From Corynebacterium sp. HMSC05H05 (lineage in GTDB: Bacteria; Actinomycetota; Actinomycetes; Mycobacteriales; Mycobacteriaceae), in contig NZ_KV788386.1 of NCBI RefSeq assembly GCF_001807265.1, positions 74,877 through 138,876 on the forward strand: 64,000 nt of DNA, written 5' to 3'. The position numbers were made by a program, and so were the translations under genes. Of the stretch, positions 40,165-46,550 are shown piece after piece (positions within the stretch are counted from its first letter, which is position 1; every line of letters begins with the position of its first letter). The notes under the pieces are model-generated. The model was not told where the DNA came from, searched no databases, and saw only the letters and a list, made by a program, of their open reading frames with translations.

Positions 40165-40665
40165 TCACGCCCGTGCTCGCACCGTCGCGATGACAATTGC
40201 CGTAATAAACAGTGGGATTCCACATGCTATCCAAACAAACAACATCCCGATACCCCATAGGGCGGTGTGATCGCCTGGCCCCTGAACCGCCGTCATGATC
40301 GGGTAATAGAGCGCAGCCCCCGCAGTAGCACCCAGCGCGCCCATGAGCGGTCCACGGACGGGGTCCGCTGGAACCTTTGCGCTTGCCAACAAGCAGACCA
40401 CAAGCAAGATGGGAATTGTTACAACAGCCATGTCTTCATCTGCTTGAGACGCAGCCCAACTGTCAATGCCTGCGGATACAAGAGCCACAATGGCGCAGCT
40501 AATGACAGCTAAAGTGACCGCGTAGCTGGTGCTGGATAGACCTGATTGAACGCGACCATCCCTCTTGATGCCACTACTGCAAACGTAGATCAGAACGGCG
40601 ACGACCGCGGTAGGAGCCAGGACCAGTAACAATCCAAGTGCGAGTGCGGACACGATACCGTCCAT
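40165..40665 (-). CDS. Membrane protein of unknown function in accessory islet
   Basis: The 166-residue protein has four to five hydrophobic segments (about 5-28, 45-68, 80-95, 105-125, 135-160). No motif is recognised. A GGAGGGGAG ribosome site precedes the ATG. Base composition is clearly lower in GC than the flanking DUF711 gene, and the gene lies between two copies of the DUF711 3' end, so it is likely imported. It follows the phospholipase-like gene on the same strand (52-nt gap). Confidence 0.7.
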   Translation of the reverse strand: MDGIVSALALGLLLVLAPTAVVAVLIYVCSSGIKRDGRVQSGLSSTSYAVTLAVISCAIVALVSAGIDSWAASQADEDMAVVTIPILLVVCLLASAKVPADPVRGPLMGALGATAGAALYYPIMTAVQGPGDHTALWGIGMLFVWIACGIPLFITAIVIATVRARA

Positions 40666-40717
40666 CAGTTCTCCCCTCCGGAAGACGAAACTATCGCCAC
40701 TATCTCAAAAATAGATG

Positions 40718-41260
40718 TCAGCACACCGGCCGGCAGGTCATGGCAGCACGGATTACCTGAATCGCTGCCTCAATGTAAGTTCGATCTGCTCCACCGTACT
40801 CCCCCTTGATGTTGTTCATGGTGGCCACAAACGCAACATCGCAGGCAATCATCGCGGAGCGGTCTCCATTTGCGTCTCCTATGCAGGTGTCGTGTCGTTG
40901 GCAAACGGAGTCCGCGCTGTTTTGTGGGGCTCCGGGGCCGGAATTGCCGGCTCCGCAGTAGTTCCAACGATCCACCAGAGGAGCCCGAGCAACGGTTGAA
41001 GGCCCCTCCTCGTTAACCCACTTCTCTTGCGATATGTCGTTGAATGTTTCACCGATTTCCAAGATGTCGTCTTCCACACCGGCTTCACGGGCTTCTACGG
41101 TGTTGAACATCATCAGGCCGTTATCTTCGTACTCTACGAACTCGTCGAAGATTGCATTGATTTCGGATGTCGAAGGGTGGGCCTGCGCATTAACTGTCAT
41201 GGCAACGAGAAGCACCACTAGACTGGTCACAGCTGTAATATCCAGCACTCGACGAAACAC
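40718..41260 (-). CDS. Secreted phospholipase A2-like protein
   Basis: The 180-residue exported protein has a signal peptide (about 1-27, cleavage near AQA-HP), an acidic helical region, and a C-terminal domain with WNYCGAGNSGPG and SVCQRHDTCIGDANGD. The HD pair flanked by cysteines is the active-site pattern of bacterial PLA2 folds. Six cysteines in the mature part suggest three disulfides. It would hydrolyse phospholipids outside the cell or act as a toxin. The gene starts with GTG after GAGGAGG. It is AT-richer than core genes and sits in a recombination islet. Confidence 0.75.
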   Translation of the reverse strand: MFRRVLDITAVTSLVVLLVAMTVNAQAHPSTSEINAIFDEFVEYEDNGLMMFNTVEAREAGVEDDILEIGETFNDISQEKWVNEEGPSTVARAPLVDRWNYCGAGNSGPGAPQNSADSVCQRHDTCIGDANGDRSAMIACDVAFVATMNNIKGEYGGADRTYIEAAIQVIRAAMTCRPVC

Positions 41261-41341
41261 GATATTACCTCCTCATGGACATCGCACTACTGACACTAAC
41301 ACGATCCTAACCAGGTGTCTACGAAGTTGCCTTGATAGCAA

Positions 41342-41503
41342 TCAGGTGAAAGATTTACCACCAAGGGCTCTCAGGAATCGGTATGGAAGGAGTTCTACCG
41401 TGGTACCCAAGGTTTTAACGTCGCTAACGGGGGCGGACGCTCAAACACGAGCTGGGACTACAACGCGACCCAGGAAGGTGGCTCCTCGACCGTTTATGAG
41501 TGA
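41342..41503 (+). pseudogene. C-terminal remnant of an unknown gene
   Basis: An open stretch of 53 codons ends in a stop at 41501, without a start (in-frame TAG just upstream). It encodes a Gly/Asn/Ser-rich, low-charge tail (for example KEFYRGTQGFNVANGGG and NTSWDYNATQEGGSS). The amino acid mix is protein-like, but no family is recognised. It is probably the leftover 3' end of a gene from the imported segment. Confidence 0.4.
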
Positions 41504-41579
41504 CCCAGAGGTATTCTTACCCACGGAACGTTTACGGATCCTTGCATTAATGAGCCTGTTTTCGGCCGTCTAGTCAGTT

Positions 41580-41791
41580 TTTTGCACCTGCTTTCCTGCA
41601 GGATTGTCGTGGCGGGTCGCACGCTACTTTCGCTTTGGGCGGCTGCATGGGTGTAGTCAAACACCGCCTGAGAGTGCTTCCGGCCCAGCTACGAGCCCCC
41701 TGACTTTTTGGCGCTGCGTCGCCCCTGACAGGGGAAGAAACCTGCGCCGGCCAGATGTGTTCGCTTCTATGCGGAGGGCAGCACTGTGAAT
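41580..41791 (+). pseudogene. Decayed copy of the membrane-protein gene at 43163
   Basis: This stretch aligns with the 3' half of the intact gene at 43163-43753 (for example GCACCTGCTTT near 41586, CTACTTTCGCTTTGGGC near 41625, CCCAGCTACGAG near 41684 and GTTCGCTTCTATGCGG near 41759). It has many substitutions, indels and frame breaks and cannot be translated. The following PLDc_N-like fragment keeps the same order as in the intact region. Confidence 0.65.
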
Positions 41792-41793
41792 GA

Positions 41794-41948
41794 TTAGCGT
41801 TTCTTACCCATCGCGAACCAGGCGACCCAGCCCAGGGTGTTGACTGCGCCGATCACCGGGGTCCACAGCCACTTCGGCCCCCGGACACGCTTGGAGTTGG
41901 TGCGTGCGAGGTCGCGCAACGCGAAGGCCTTGCCGGCGGTGTCGATGG
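41794..41948 (-). pseudogene. Truncated copy of the PLDc_N-like gene
   Basis: The last 51 codons of the gene at 43754-43999 are repeated here. Bases 41812-41948 are identical to 43772-43908 (137 bp), and the few changes lie at the 3' end (AMGKKR instead of AVGKKR). The copy is cut at a TGG shared with the DUF711 sequence that follows, so no start remains. Confidence 0.85.
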
Positions 41949-42448
41949 CGCACGTGCTCGAGCGCATGGGCCTGGACCAGGTGGGCACGCACGGGACGAC
42001 CGCTGCGTTGGCGCTGCTCAACGACGCCGTGACGAAGGGCGGCATGATGGCCTGCTCCCGCGTGGGCGGCCTGTCCGGCTCGTTCATCCCGGTCTCCGAG
42101 GACAAGGGCATGATCGACGCGGTTCATAGCGGCGCCATTTCCATGGACAAGCTCGAGGCGATGACTTCGATCTGTTCCGTCGGTTTCGATATGATCGCCA
42201 TCCCCGGCGACACCTCCGCCGAGCTCATCGCGGGCATGATCGCCGACGAAGCCGCGATCGGCATGATGAACCACAAGACCACCGCCTCTCGCCTCATTCC
42301 GGTGCCCGGCACCAAGCCCGGCGACGAAGTGAACTTCGGCGGCCTGCTCGGCTACGCACCGGTGATTCCGGTGAACACGGTGGGCAACGACGAGTTCATC
42401 CACCGCGGCGGGTTCATCCCCGCGCCGGTGCACGGGTTCAGGAACTAG
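41949..42448 (+). pseudogene. Displaced 3' third of DUF711 gene
   Basis: 500 bp aligns without gaps to 39620-40119, with about 34 base differences by eye. Only two change the protein (K to T, V to M). The codons are more GC-ending than in the intact gene. The frame is open but has no proper start; it is fused to antisense of the PLDc_N-like fragment. It looks like the original 3' end of the resident gene, pushed away when a diverged segment recombined in. Confidence 0.85.
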
Positions 42449-42451
42449 TGC

Positions 42452-42482
42452 TTGACCCTCACACGATGTGAGGGTTTAAGTT
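42452..42482 (+). promoter_or_regulatory. MerR-type promoter/operator
   Basis: TTGACC (-35, 42452-42457) is separated by 19 bp from TAAGTT (-10, 42477-42482). Between them lies a perfect 9-bp dyad ACCCTCACA-CGA-TGTGAGGGT (42455-42475). This long spacer with a central dyad is the classical MerR-activated layout. The GTG start of the merR gene is 7 nt after the -10 (leaderless). Confidence 0.8.
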
Positions 42483-42489
42483 TTGGTGC

Positions 42490-43173
42490 GTGAAGATTTC
42501 AGACGTGGCTGCGGCAGCCGGCTGCTCCGTCCGCTCGGTGCGCCACCTGCACGAACGCGGAGTTGTGCCAGAACCTGCGCGCACCAGCGGCAACTACCGC
42601 GACTACTCCGTCAGCGATCTAGTGGCGGTGATTCGGGCGCGTGCGCTTATCGACGCCGGTGTTCCAGTCGCCGACATCGAACGTGAAGACGCAGTACAAC
42701 GTTCAATTGCCATGTTGGACGGCCACATCGCCCATCTGGAGAGGCAGCGGTCCCGGCTGCTGGCTATCGCGGAGGCGCCCGCCGGGTGCCCGCGCGATAT
42801 TAGCGACAAACTTGCGGATGTGATCGACGATGCTGCGCTGCTGCAGATAGAGCTCGATTCCTGGGACCTCATGGCGCTCACTGGCGTCGCGACCGAGGCG
42901 ACGTGGGCGCAGCTCAGGGCAAACCTCAAGGATGCTTCCTGTGTGGAGGCGGCGCGTAAGTCCGTCAATGTGTGGGGTGAGCTTGGGGCAATGCATTCAC
43001 GGGATGTCGATGTTCCGCAGATTTCGGCGACGCTCTCGGCACTCTTTGCACGCGGAATTATGCGAGACGTCCTCCCTACCCTGCGGCAGGGTTCCGTCCC
43101 GCTCCAGGTGAAGGATCTTCCCACCCGGGGCGCCCAGCGGGTGGTGTTGGAGGAGCTCACCCGTGGCATCTAG
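42490..43173 (+). CDS. MerR-family transcriptional regulator
   Basis: The 227-residue protein has an N-terminal MerR winged helix (KISDVAAAAGCSVRSVRHLHERGVV, residues 2-26, then NYRDYSVSDLVAVIRARALIDAG), a dimerisation helix with HIAHLERQRSRL, and a helical C-terminal effector domain like those of TipA/BmrR drug sensors. The ligand is unknown. The gene has its own MerR-type operator and overlaps the following membrane-protein gene by 11 nt, so it probably controls this two-gene unit. Confidence 0.9.
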   Translation: MKISDVAAAAGCSVRSVRHLHERGVVPEPARTSGNYRDYSVSDLVAVIRARALIDAGVPVADIEREDAVQRSIAMLDGHIAHLERQRSRLLAIAEAPAGCPRDISDKLADVIDDAALLQIELDSWDLMALTGVATEATWAQLRANLKDASCVEAARKSVNVWGELGAMHSRDVDVPQISATLSALFARGIMRDVLPTLRQGSVPLQVKDLPTRGAQRVVLEELTRGI

Positions 43174-43753
43174 AGCGATAACGTTGCTGAAGAAGCACCC
43201 TGCATACCGGGTAGCGAAGTTCGAACTGGGGCTGTACCGCGACTTGGGACGGTGGATCCGTGGACGCTGTCTCGTGCCCGATGGCGCGTCGCCGCTCCCC
43301 CATCCACCTGGGCGGTTGCAGATGCTTGGCTTTGTCACCGCAGTTTTGGCCATTGAGATGGTTGTTGTGCACCTGCTTTTGCCCGCAGGATGGGTGCGGC
43401 TGGTAGCGCTACTGCTTTCGCTCTGGGCTGTTGTGTGGGTGTGGTCGCTCATCGCCGGAGAACTTATCCGGCCAAGCTACGAGGGGCCTGACGCCCTGGT
43501 TCTGCGCCGCGGGAGAACGGTGTTCGCCGAGGTGCCTGCGTTGCTTGTGGCGCAGCGACGTACGGAGAGGACCTTTGCCTCTGACATCGAAATTGAGGGC
43601 AATACCCTGACCGTCGGTGGCTCCTGCGGGACCGACACACTCCTCGAGCTCAGCGAGCCCATCGAGGCCGCGGGTGACCGCTATCCCTGGCAGAAGGCGA
43701 AAACCGCGCCGGTAACACGCGTTCGCTTCTACGCGGGGCAGCGTGGTCTGTAG
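43163..43753 (+). CDS. MerR-linked membrane protein, unknown function
   Basis: The 196-residue protein has two central membrane helices (about 52-95: LGFVTAVLAIEMVVVHLLLP and VRLVALLLSLWAVVWVWSLI). A C-terminal beta-rich cytosolic domain follows (about 100-196: SYEGPDALVLRRGRTVFAEV). The layout resembles membrane-tethered PH-like domains. GTG start overlaps merR. A decayed copy lies at 41580-41791. No function is known. Confidence 0.75.
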   Translation: MASRAITLLKKHPAYRVAKFELGLYRDLGRWIRGRCLVPDGASPLPHPPGRLQMLGFVTAVLAIEMVVVHLLLPAGWVRLVALLLSLWAVVWVWSLIAGELIRPSYEGPDALVLRRGRTVFAEVPALLVAQRRTERTFASDIEIEGNTLTVGGSCGTDTLLELSEPIEAAGDRYPWQKAKTAPVTRVRFYAGQRGL

Positions 43754-43999
43754 CTAGCGCTTCTTGCCCACCGCGAACCAGGCGACCCAGCCCAGGGTGT
43801 TGACTGCGCCGATCACCGGGGTCCACAGCCACTTCGGCCCCCGGACACGCTTGGAGTTGGTGCGTGCGAGGTCGCGCAACGCGAAGGCCTTGCCGGCGGT
43901 GTCGATGGTGGCGAGCACGCCGGCGAGGGTCTTCTGGTCGGAGGACAGTCCGTTCCAGGCGTCCCGGATGGTCTCGATGATCTCGTTGTTTCTTGCCAT
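43754..43999 (-). CDS. PLDc_N-like small membrane protein
   Basis: The 81-residue protein has an N-terminal helix, then [20 protein letters not shown] and [13 protein letters not shown]. The single hydrophobic turn ending in a basic FGxKR-like motif is typical of the phospholipase-D N-terminal (PLDc_N) membrane domain. TACACT lies 6 nt before the ATG (leaderless). It abuts the convergent gene's stop with no gap. A truncated copy is at 41794-41948. Confidence 0.8.
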   Translation of the reverse strand: MARNNEIIETIRDAWNGLSSDQKTLAGVLATIDTAGKAFALRDLARTNSKRVRGPKWLWTPVIGAVNTLGWVAWFAVGKKR

Positions 44000-44042
44000 A
44001 TTGCGAGTGTAGCGGGCTGGTTTCGGGGTCCACGTTTCGTCC

Positions 44043-44059
44043 GTCGATAAGCAAGATGC
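44043..44059 (+). repeat. GTCGATAAGC-N3-ATGC motif, intergenic
   Basis: The second intergenic copy of the extended motif, 44 bp upstream of the PLDc_N-like gene's start on the opposite strand and at the left edge of the AT-rich stretch. Confidence 0.5.
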
Positions 44060-44146
44060 TCACTATGATGGACAAACTCTTGTGCGGTTTATGTTTCGGT
44101 TTGTACGTTCGCGGAAACAAATCTTCCGAACCGAAGGAGATTGAAA

Positions 44147-44338
44147 ATGCAACGTCGTAAACTTCTGCACATCATTACCGAACGCGTTAACTGCGAACCC
44201 TGCGGGATCACAGTCGATCCAAACATTATGCAGTTCGAGTTGATTCTCGGTGACATTTTTGCGCACAGGTTTATGGCACCTGTATTACTGTATTTCTGTA
44301 TTACTGTTGCTCTGGATAATTCGCCACCGTATGGGTAA
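44147..44338 (+). CDS. Small or truncated ORF with strong ribosome site
   Basis: The 63-codon frame starts MQRRKLLHIITERVNCE after a perfect GAAGGAG 7 nt upstream, the main reason to list it. Its last third runs through a 12-bp direct repeat and encodes VLLYFCITVALDN, so the original 3' end may have been replaced. No family is recognised. A 7-bp dyad (TTCGGTT/AACCGAA, 44095-44135) overlaps the region just upstream of the ribosome site. Confidence 0.4.
   Translation: MQRRKLLHIITERVNCEPCGITVDPNIMQFELILGDIFAHRFMAPVLLYFCITVALDNSPPYG
44280..44307. repeat. 12-bp direct repeat CTGTATTACTGT with 16-bp period
   Basis: Two identical copies at 44280-44291 and 44296-44307. AT-rich, no known role. Confidence 0.7.
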
Positions 44339-44431
44339 ATCAGAGCAGAGTGTGTGGTAAATTAGCGCAGCCTGACCTGGGGTTTCATTCCATGAGGGTA
44401 AATCTGCGCAGACAGCCCTGTGCAGCTGAAA

Positions 44432-44477
44432 TGCGGTTACGTATGGCTTGCCATATGTCTAGCCATACGTAACCGCA
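44432..44477. repeat. 17-bp perfect inverted repeat with 12-nt loop
   Basis: TGCGGTTACGTATGGCT (44432-44448) pairs with AGCCATACGTAACCGCA (44461-44477). The loop itself contains CATATG. No T-run follows directly (AGGTAAAAGGCATATTTTT), so it is not a classical terminator. It lies within the segment bounded by the 55-nt repeats. Confidence 0.75.
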
Positions 44478-44766
44478 GGTAAAAGGCATATTTTTCGCGT
44501 GTCATGGCTAGTGAATAACACCGGTGTCATTTAGCCCCCATATGGCTTAAACCCATTTTATTTGGCAAAAACGTCGACAAATTTAGGGATTATAAAAGCG
44601 GGATATGCGACAGAAAGTGTGTCTGTGCGGGTGGGGTACACGTGCGATCCGCCAACTGTGGCCACAGACAACCATCCAGCGCTGCCTTGTCCATGCCCAA
44701 CGAGTTGTTTGCAGGCATGTCACCTCCCGGCCACGCACCGAGGCAGGCAAAACAATCTATATGTGT
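44478..44766. other. AT-rich gene-free stretch
   Basis: Within the 44.3-44.9 kb interval I see no ORF with start, ribosome site and protein-like composition. Short frames here are low-quality. Only the repeats listed separately stand out. Confidence 0.5.
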
Positions 44767-44840
44767 CAACTTATGCGCAGCTTTGACCTGGGGAAATGCT
44801 CGTATGCGTAAATCTGCGCAGGCTAATTTGGGTATAAAGA

Positions 44841-44861
44841 AAGCGCCCGCGTGGGGCGCTT
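44841..44861. terminator. Hairpin AAGCGCCC-N5-GGGCGCTT at the cassette's 3' end
   Basis: An 8-bp perfect GC-rich stem lies 14 bp beyond the last codon of the minus-strand cassette, with AAAGAAAG on its far side (TCTTT-type run on the minus RNA). It probably terminates the minus-strand operon. Confidence 0.6.
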
Positions 44862-44875
44862 AGTGGTTACTGGGG

Positions 44876-45140
44876 TTAGTCGAGCTGTGGGCGTGGTGCT
44901 CGTGGTCGGATTGACGTTGTTGTCTTGGTGACAGTGACCCCCTCGGTGGAAGCTTCAATGCCGGCGATGGGCCAAATATTTGCAATATCGGCGATTGCTT
45001 CACTCGTACGTCTTCTAAAATCTCTCATTTGAGCCGAGGACGTAACAGCTGATGTTGAGAAGTTTGCTGCCATCATGTCCCAGGTGAAGGTGTAGGCGAC
45101 AATCAGACTGACTATACCTATCCTAGATACTCTTGAGCAT
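44876..45140 (-). pseudogene. Fourth cassette gene, frameshifted near its start
   Basis: An ATG at 45140 overlaps the preceding stop (TAATG), a coupling arrangement, but this frame stops after five codons (MLKSI). Shifting +1 at about 45131 opens about 84 codons: a short hydrophobic helix (IGIVSLIVAYTFTW), a polar region with MRDFRRRTSEAIADIANIW, and a Thr/Arg/Pro-rich tail. The coupling and the long open second frame suggest a real gene broken by one base, a sequencing error, or programmed frameshifting. Function unknown. Confidence 0.5.
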
Positions 45141-45532
45141 TAGCAGGAAACAACGCCATCAAACCTTGCTTTGTGGTTCCACCAACTGCCAAAGTGATGA
45201 TCGTGCGTTGCGTGAGGTGCGAGATATACGCATTCAGAATCTTGGCCGAAAGCGATTAAGACTTTGATTCCCTGTTTCCCTGGGCAATTATTTGTTACTT
45301 TTACGTTGTCAGCGCTTGGCTGGACGTTAACGCAGGTAGCAACCGGGGATGAGGCGGAAAAGAAGCTAATTTCGCCCTCAGCCGTATTTGGGAGAAAACC
45401 GTCTGGGTCGACAGAGAGTGGCACGGTGTCCCCAGGTTGATACTGATTATTTTCAGATGCCTGGGCGGTGACGGGGGACACTGCAGTTAGTAAAGCGCAA
45501 CCTATTAAAGTGAGCCCTTTTTTCCATACCAT
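45140..45532 (-). CDS. Small secreted cysteine protein, cassette gene 3
   Basis: The 130-residue protein has a clear signal peptide (MVWKKGLTLIGCALLTAVSP, cleavage near AQA-SE). The mature part of about 105 residues holds four cysteines (ATCVNV, NNCPGK, SECVYL and C-terminal VVSC), room for two disulfides. There is a His-rich patch (PHATHDHHFGSWWNHK) near the end. No family is recognised. It starts with ATG after AAAGGA. It follows gene 2 by 6 nt and is coupled to gene 4. Confidence 0.7.
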   Translation of the reverse strand: MVWKKGLTLIGCALLTAVSPVTAQASENNQYQPGDTVPLSVDPDGFLPNTAEGEISFFSASSPVATCVNVQPSADNVKVTNNCPGKQGIKVLIAFGQDSECVYLAPHATHDHHFGSWWNHKARFDGVVSC

Positions 45533-45538
45533 TGGTGA

Positions 45539-45898
45539 TCATCCTTTCTGGATATATTCCATAGAATTGAATCTATTCTTTTCAGGGGTTGAGGTAAGGA
45601 ACATCTCTACAAAACCAGAGCCCTGGAGCATTTCGTCCCACTCGATAGATTCTTCATTTTTACTTAAATCAGGGAATCTTCCCCAAAGACGAACAACTTT
45701 TCCTTCGTGAAGTCCAGGGTTAAAGAGATCGAAGTGGTACCAGAGCTGATTTTCGGGGGAGCCGCTGTTTCTTCCCGCTTGGATGCCGACTCCTGCTAAA
45801 ATTGTTTCCTCTGGGAGTATGGTGCCTTGAAACATTTGGGTGGATATATTTTTCAAAAACTTGATTTCATCAGTCGTGATAGAAATAAATTGATTGAT
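45539..45898 (-). CDS. Cassette gene 2, non-canonical start codon (ATC)
   Basis: Up to 119 residues, no signal peptide, soluble, acidic and aromatic-rich (WYHFDLFNPGLHEGK, then VRLWGRFPDLS). A good AGGAGA site overlaps the upstream stop, but 7 nt later the codon is ATC, not ATG; the first usable codon is TTG at 45856. The reading frame is open from 45898 (NQFISITTDEIKF follows), so the ATG was probably lost by one substitution. Between two secreted-protein genes, it could be a cytosolic partner or immunity-type protein; this is only a guess. Confidence 0.55.
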   Translation of the reverse strand: MNQFISITTDEIKFLKNISTQMFQGTILPEETILAGVGIQAGRNSGSPENQLWYHFDLFNPGLHEGKVVRLWGRFPDLSKNEESIEWDEMLQGSGFVEMFLTSTPEKNRFNSMEYIQKG

Positions 45899-45908
45899 GA
45901 CTATTCTC

Positions 45909-46322
45909 CTAGCGGTAGAAAGCAGTGATTATTCCGACAGGTCGGCCGTCTCCGCTTGCGGGATCTACTCGCTCTGTGGCAACAACCGTCATAACTCTTC
46001 CATTGATTGGGTAAGAGCATTCTTTCTTGCCATTTCCTGCATTTAAGCCGCCTTTGCATTCGGGGGCGTTATGTAAAACTGTGTCAATCTCTGTAGTGGC
46101 TGGAACGAAACCGCCGTGACTGTCCTTGATGTGAGAAAGCCCAAAACCAACACTGCCGGGCTCATCTCCCTGCCCTACGCGGAGTGGAAGATCCTCGCCT
46201 TTCGGGCCAATGATTGTTTGGCTAATAGTCCAGTCAATTGGCTGAGCGGCCACTGCAGTGGGGGAAACAAGTAACCCGATAAATGCCACCAAAGTGGCGG
46301 ATAGAAATTTCTTTACTTTCAC
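45909..46322 (-). CDS. Small secreted protein, cassette gene 1
   Basis: The 137-residue protein has a signal peptide (MKVKKFLSATLVAFIGLLVS, cleavage near AVAAQ) and two mature cysteines (PECKGG and KECSYP, one disulfide). There are no membrane segments after the signal. GTG at 46322 is chosen for GAAGGG 8 nt upstream. No family is recognised. Low GC relative to the core genes. Confidence 0.7.
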   Translation of the reverse strand: MKVKKFLSATLVAFIGLLVSPTAVAAQPIDWTISQTIIGPKGEDLPLRVGQGDEPGSVGFGLSHIKDSHGGFVPATTEIDTVLHNAPECKGGLNAGNGKKECSYPINGRVMTVVATERVDPASGDGRPVGIITAFYR

Positions 46323-46399
46323 GAGCAACACCCTTCAAATATATTTGGAAGATATGCGACGGGAGAGAATAAACCTTTGGCGCTGATGTTGGGGTCAAG

Positions 46400-46432
46400 T
46401 GAGACATGAATCAAAAAGGAAACCCTGTCTCA
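46400..46432. repeat. Inverted repeat TGAGACA-N19-TGTCTCA
   Basis: A perfect 7-bp dyad upstream of the cassette, in the divergent gap before 46551. It could be an operator, or the end of an insertion-sequence remnant. Confidence 0.35.
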
Positions 46433-46550
46433 TTACTTATGATGGTCTAGCTCTCCGTTTCCCGCAAGACCTTTTGTGAAAATATAAATTAATTTATTCA
46501 GAATCGACACCTCAGATCCTTTTCGGGGGCTGGCGCAGGCACTTACTTGG

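Larger units (their letters stand above)
44357..44821. repeat. Pair of 55-nt direct repeats flanking a 355-bp segment
   Basis: Units at 44357-44411 and 44767-44821 are equal in length. They share GCGCAG near position 9, TGACCTGGGG in the middle and an identical 14-base end GTAAATCTGCGCAG. A further GTAAATCAGAGCAG is at 44335. The middle parts have diverged. The enclosed segment holds a 17-bp inverted repeat and no supported gene. The layout could be a non-autonomous mobile element, iteron-like binding sites, or remains of a replicon. Confidence 0.55.

Noticed and set aside
41837-42448. Complete plus-strand gene of 203 codons
   Set aside because: It joins antisense of a PLDc_N-like fragment to the DUF711 3' end; a fusion of remnants, not a native gene.
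44595-44863. Short plus-strand ORFs in the AT-rich stretch
   Set aside because: They overlap in several frames, lack ribosome sites and have no protein-like composition.
46381-46445. Insertion-sequence end
   Set aside because: The 7-bp inverted repeat resembles IS ends, but no transposase or target duplication is visible.
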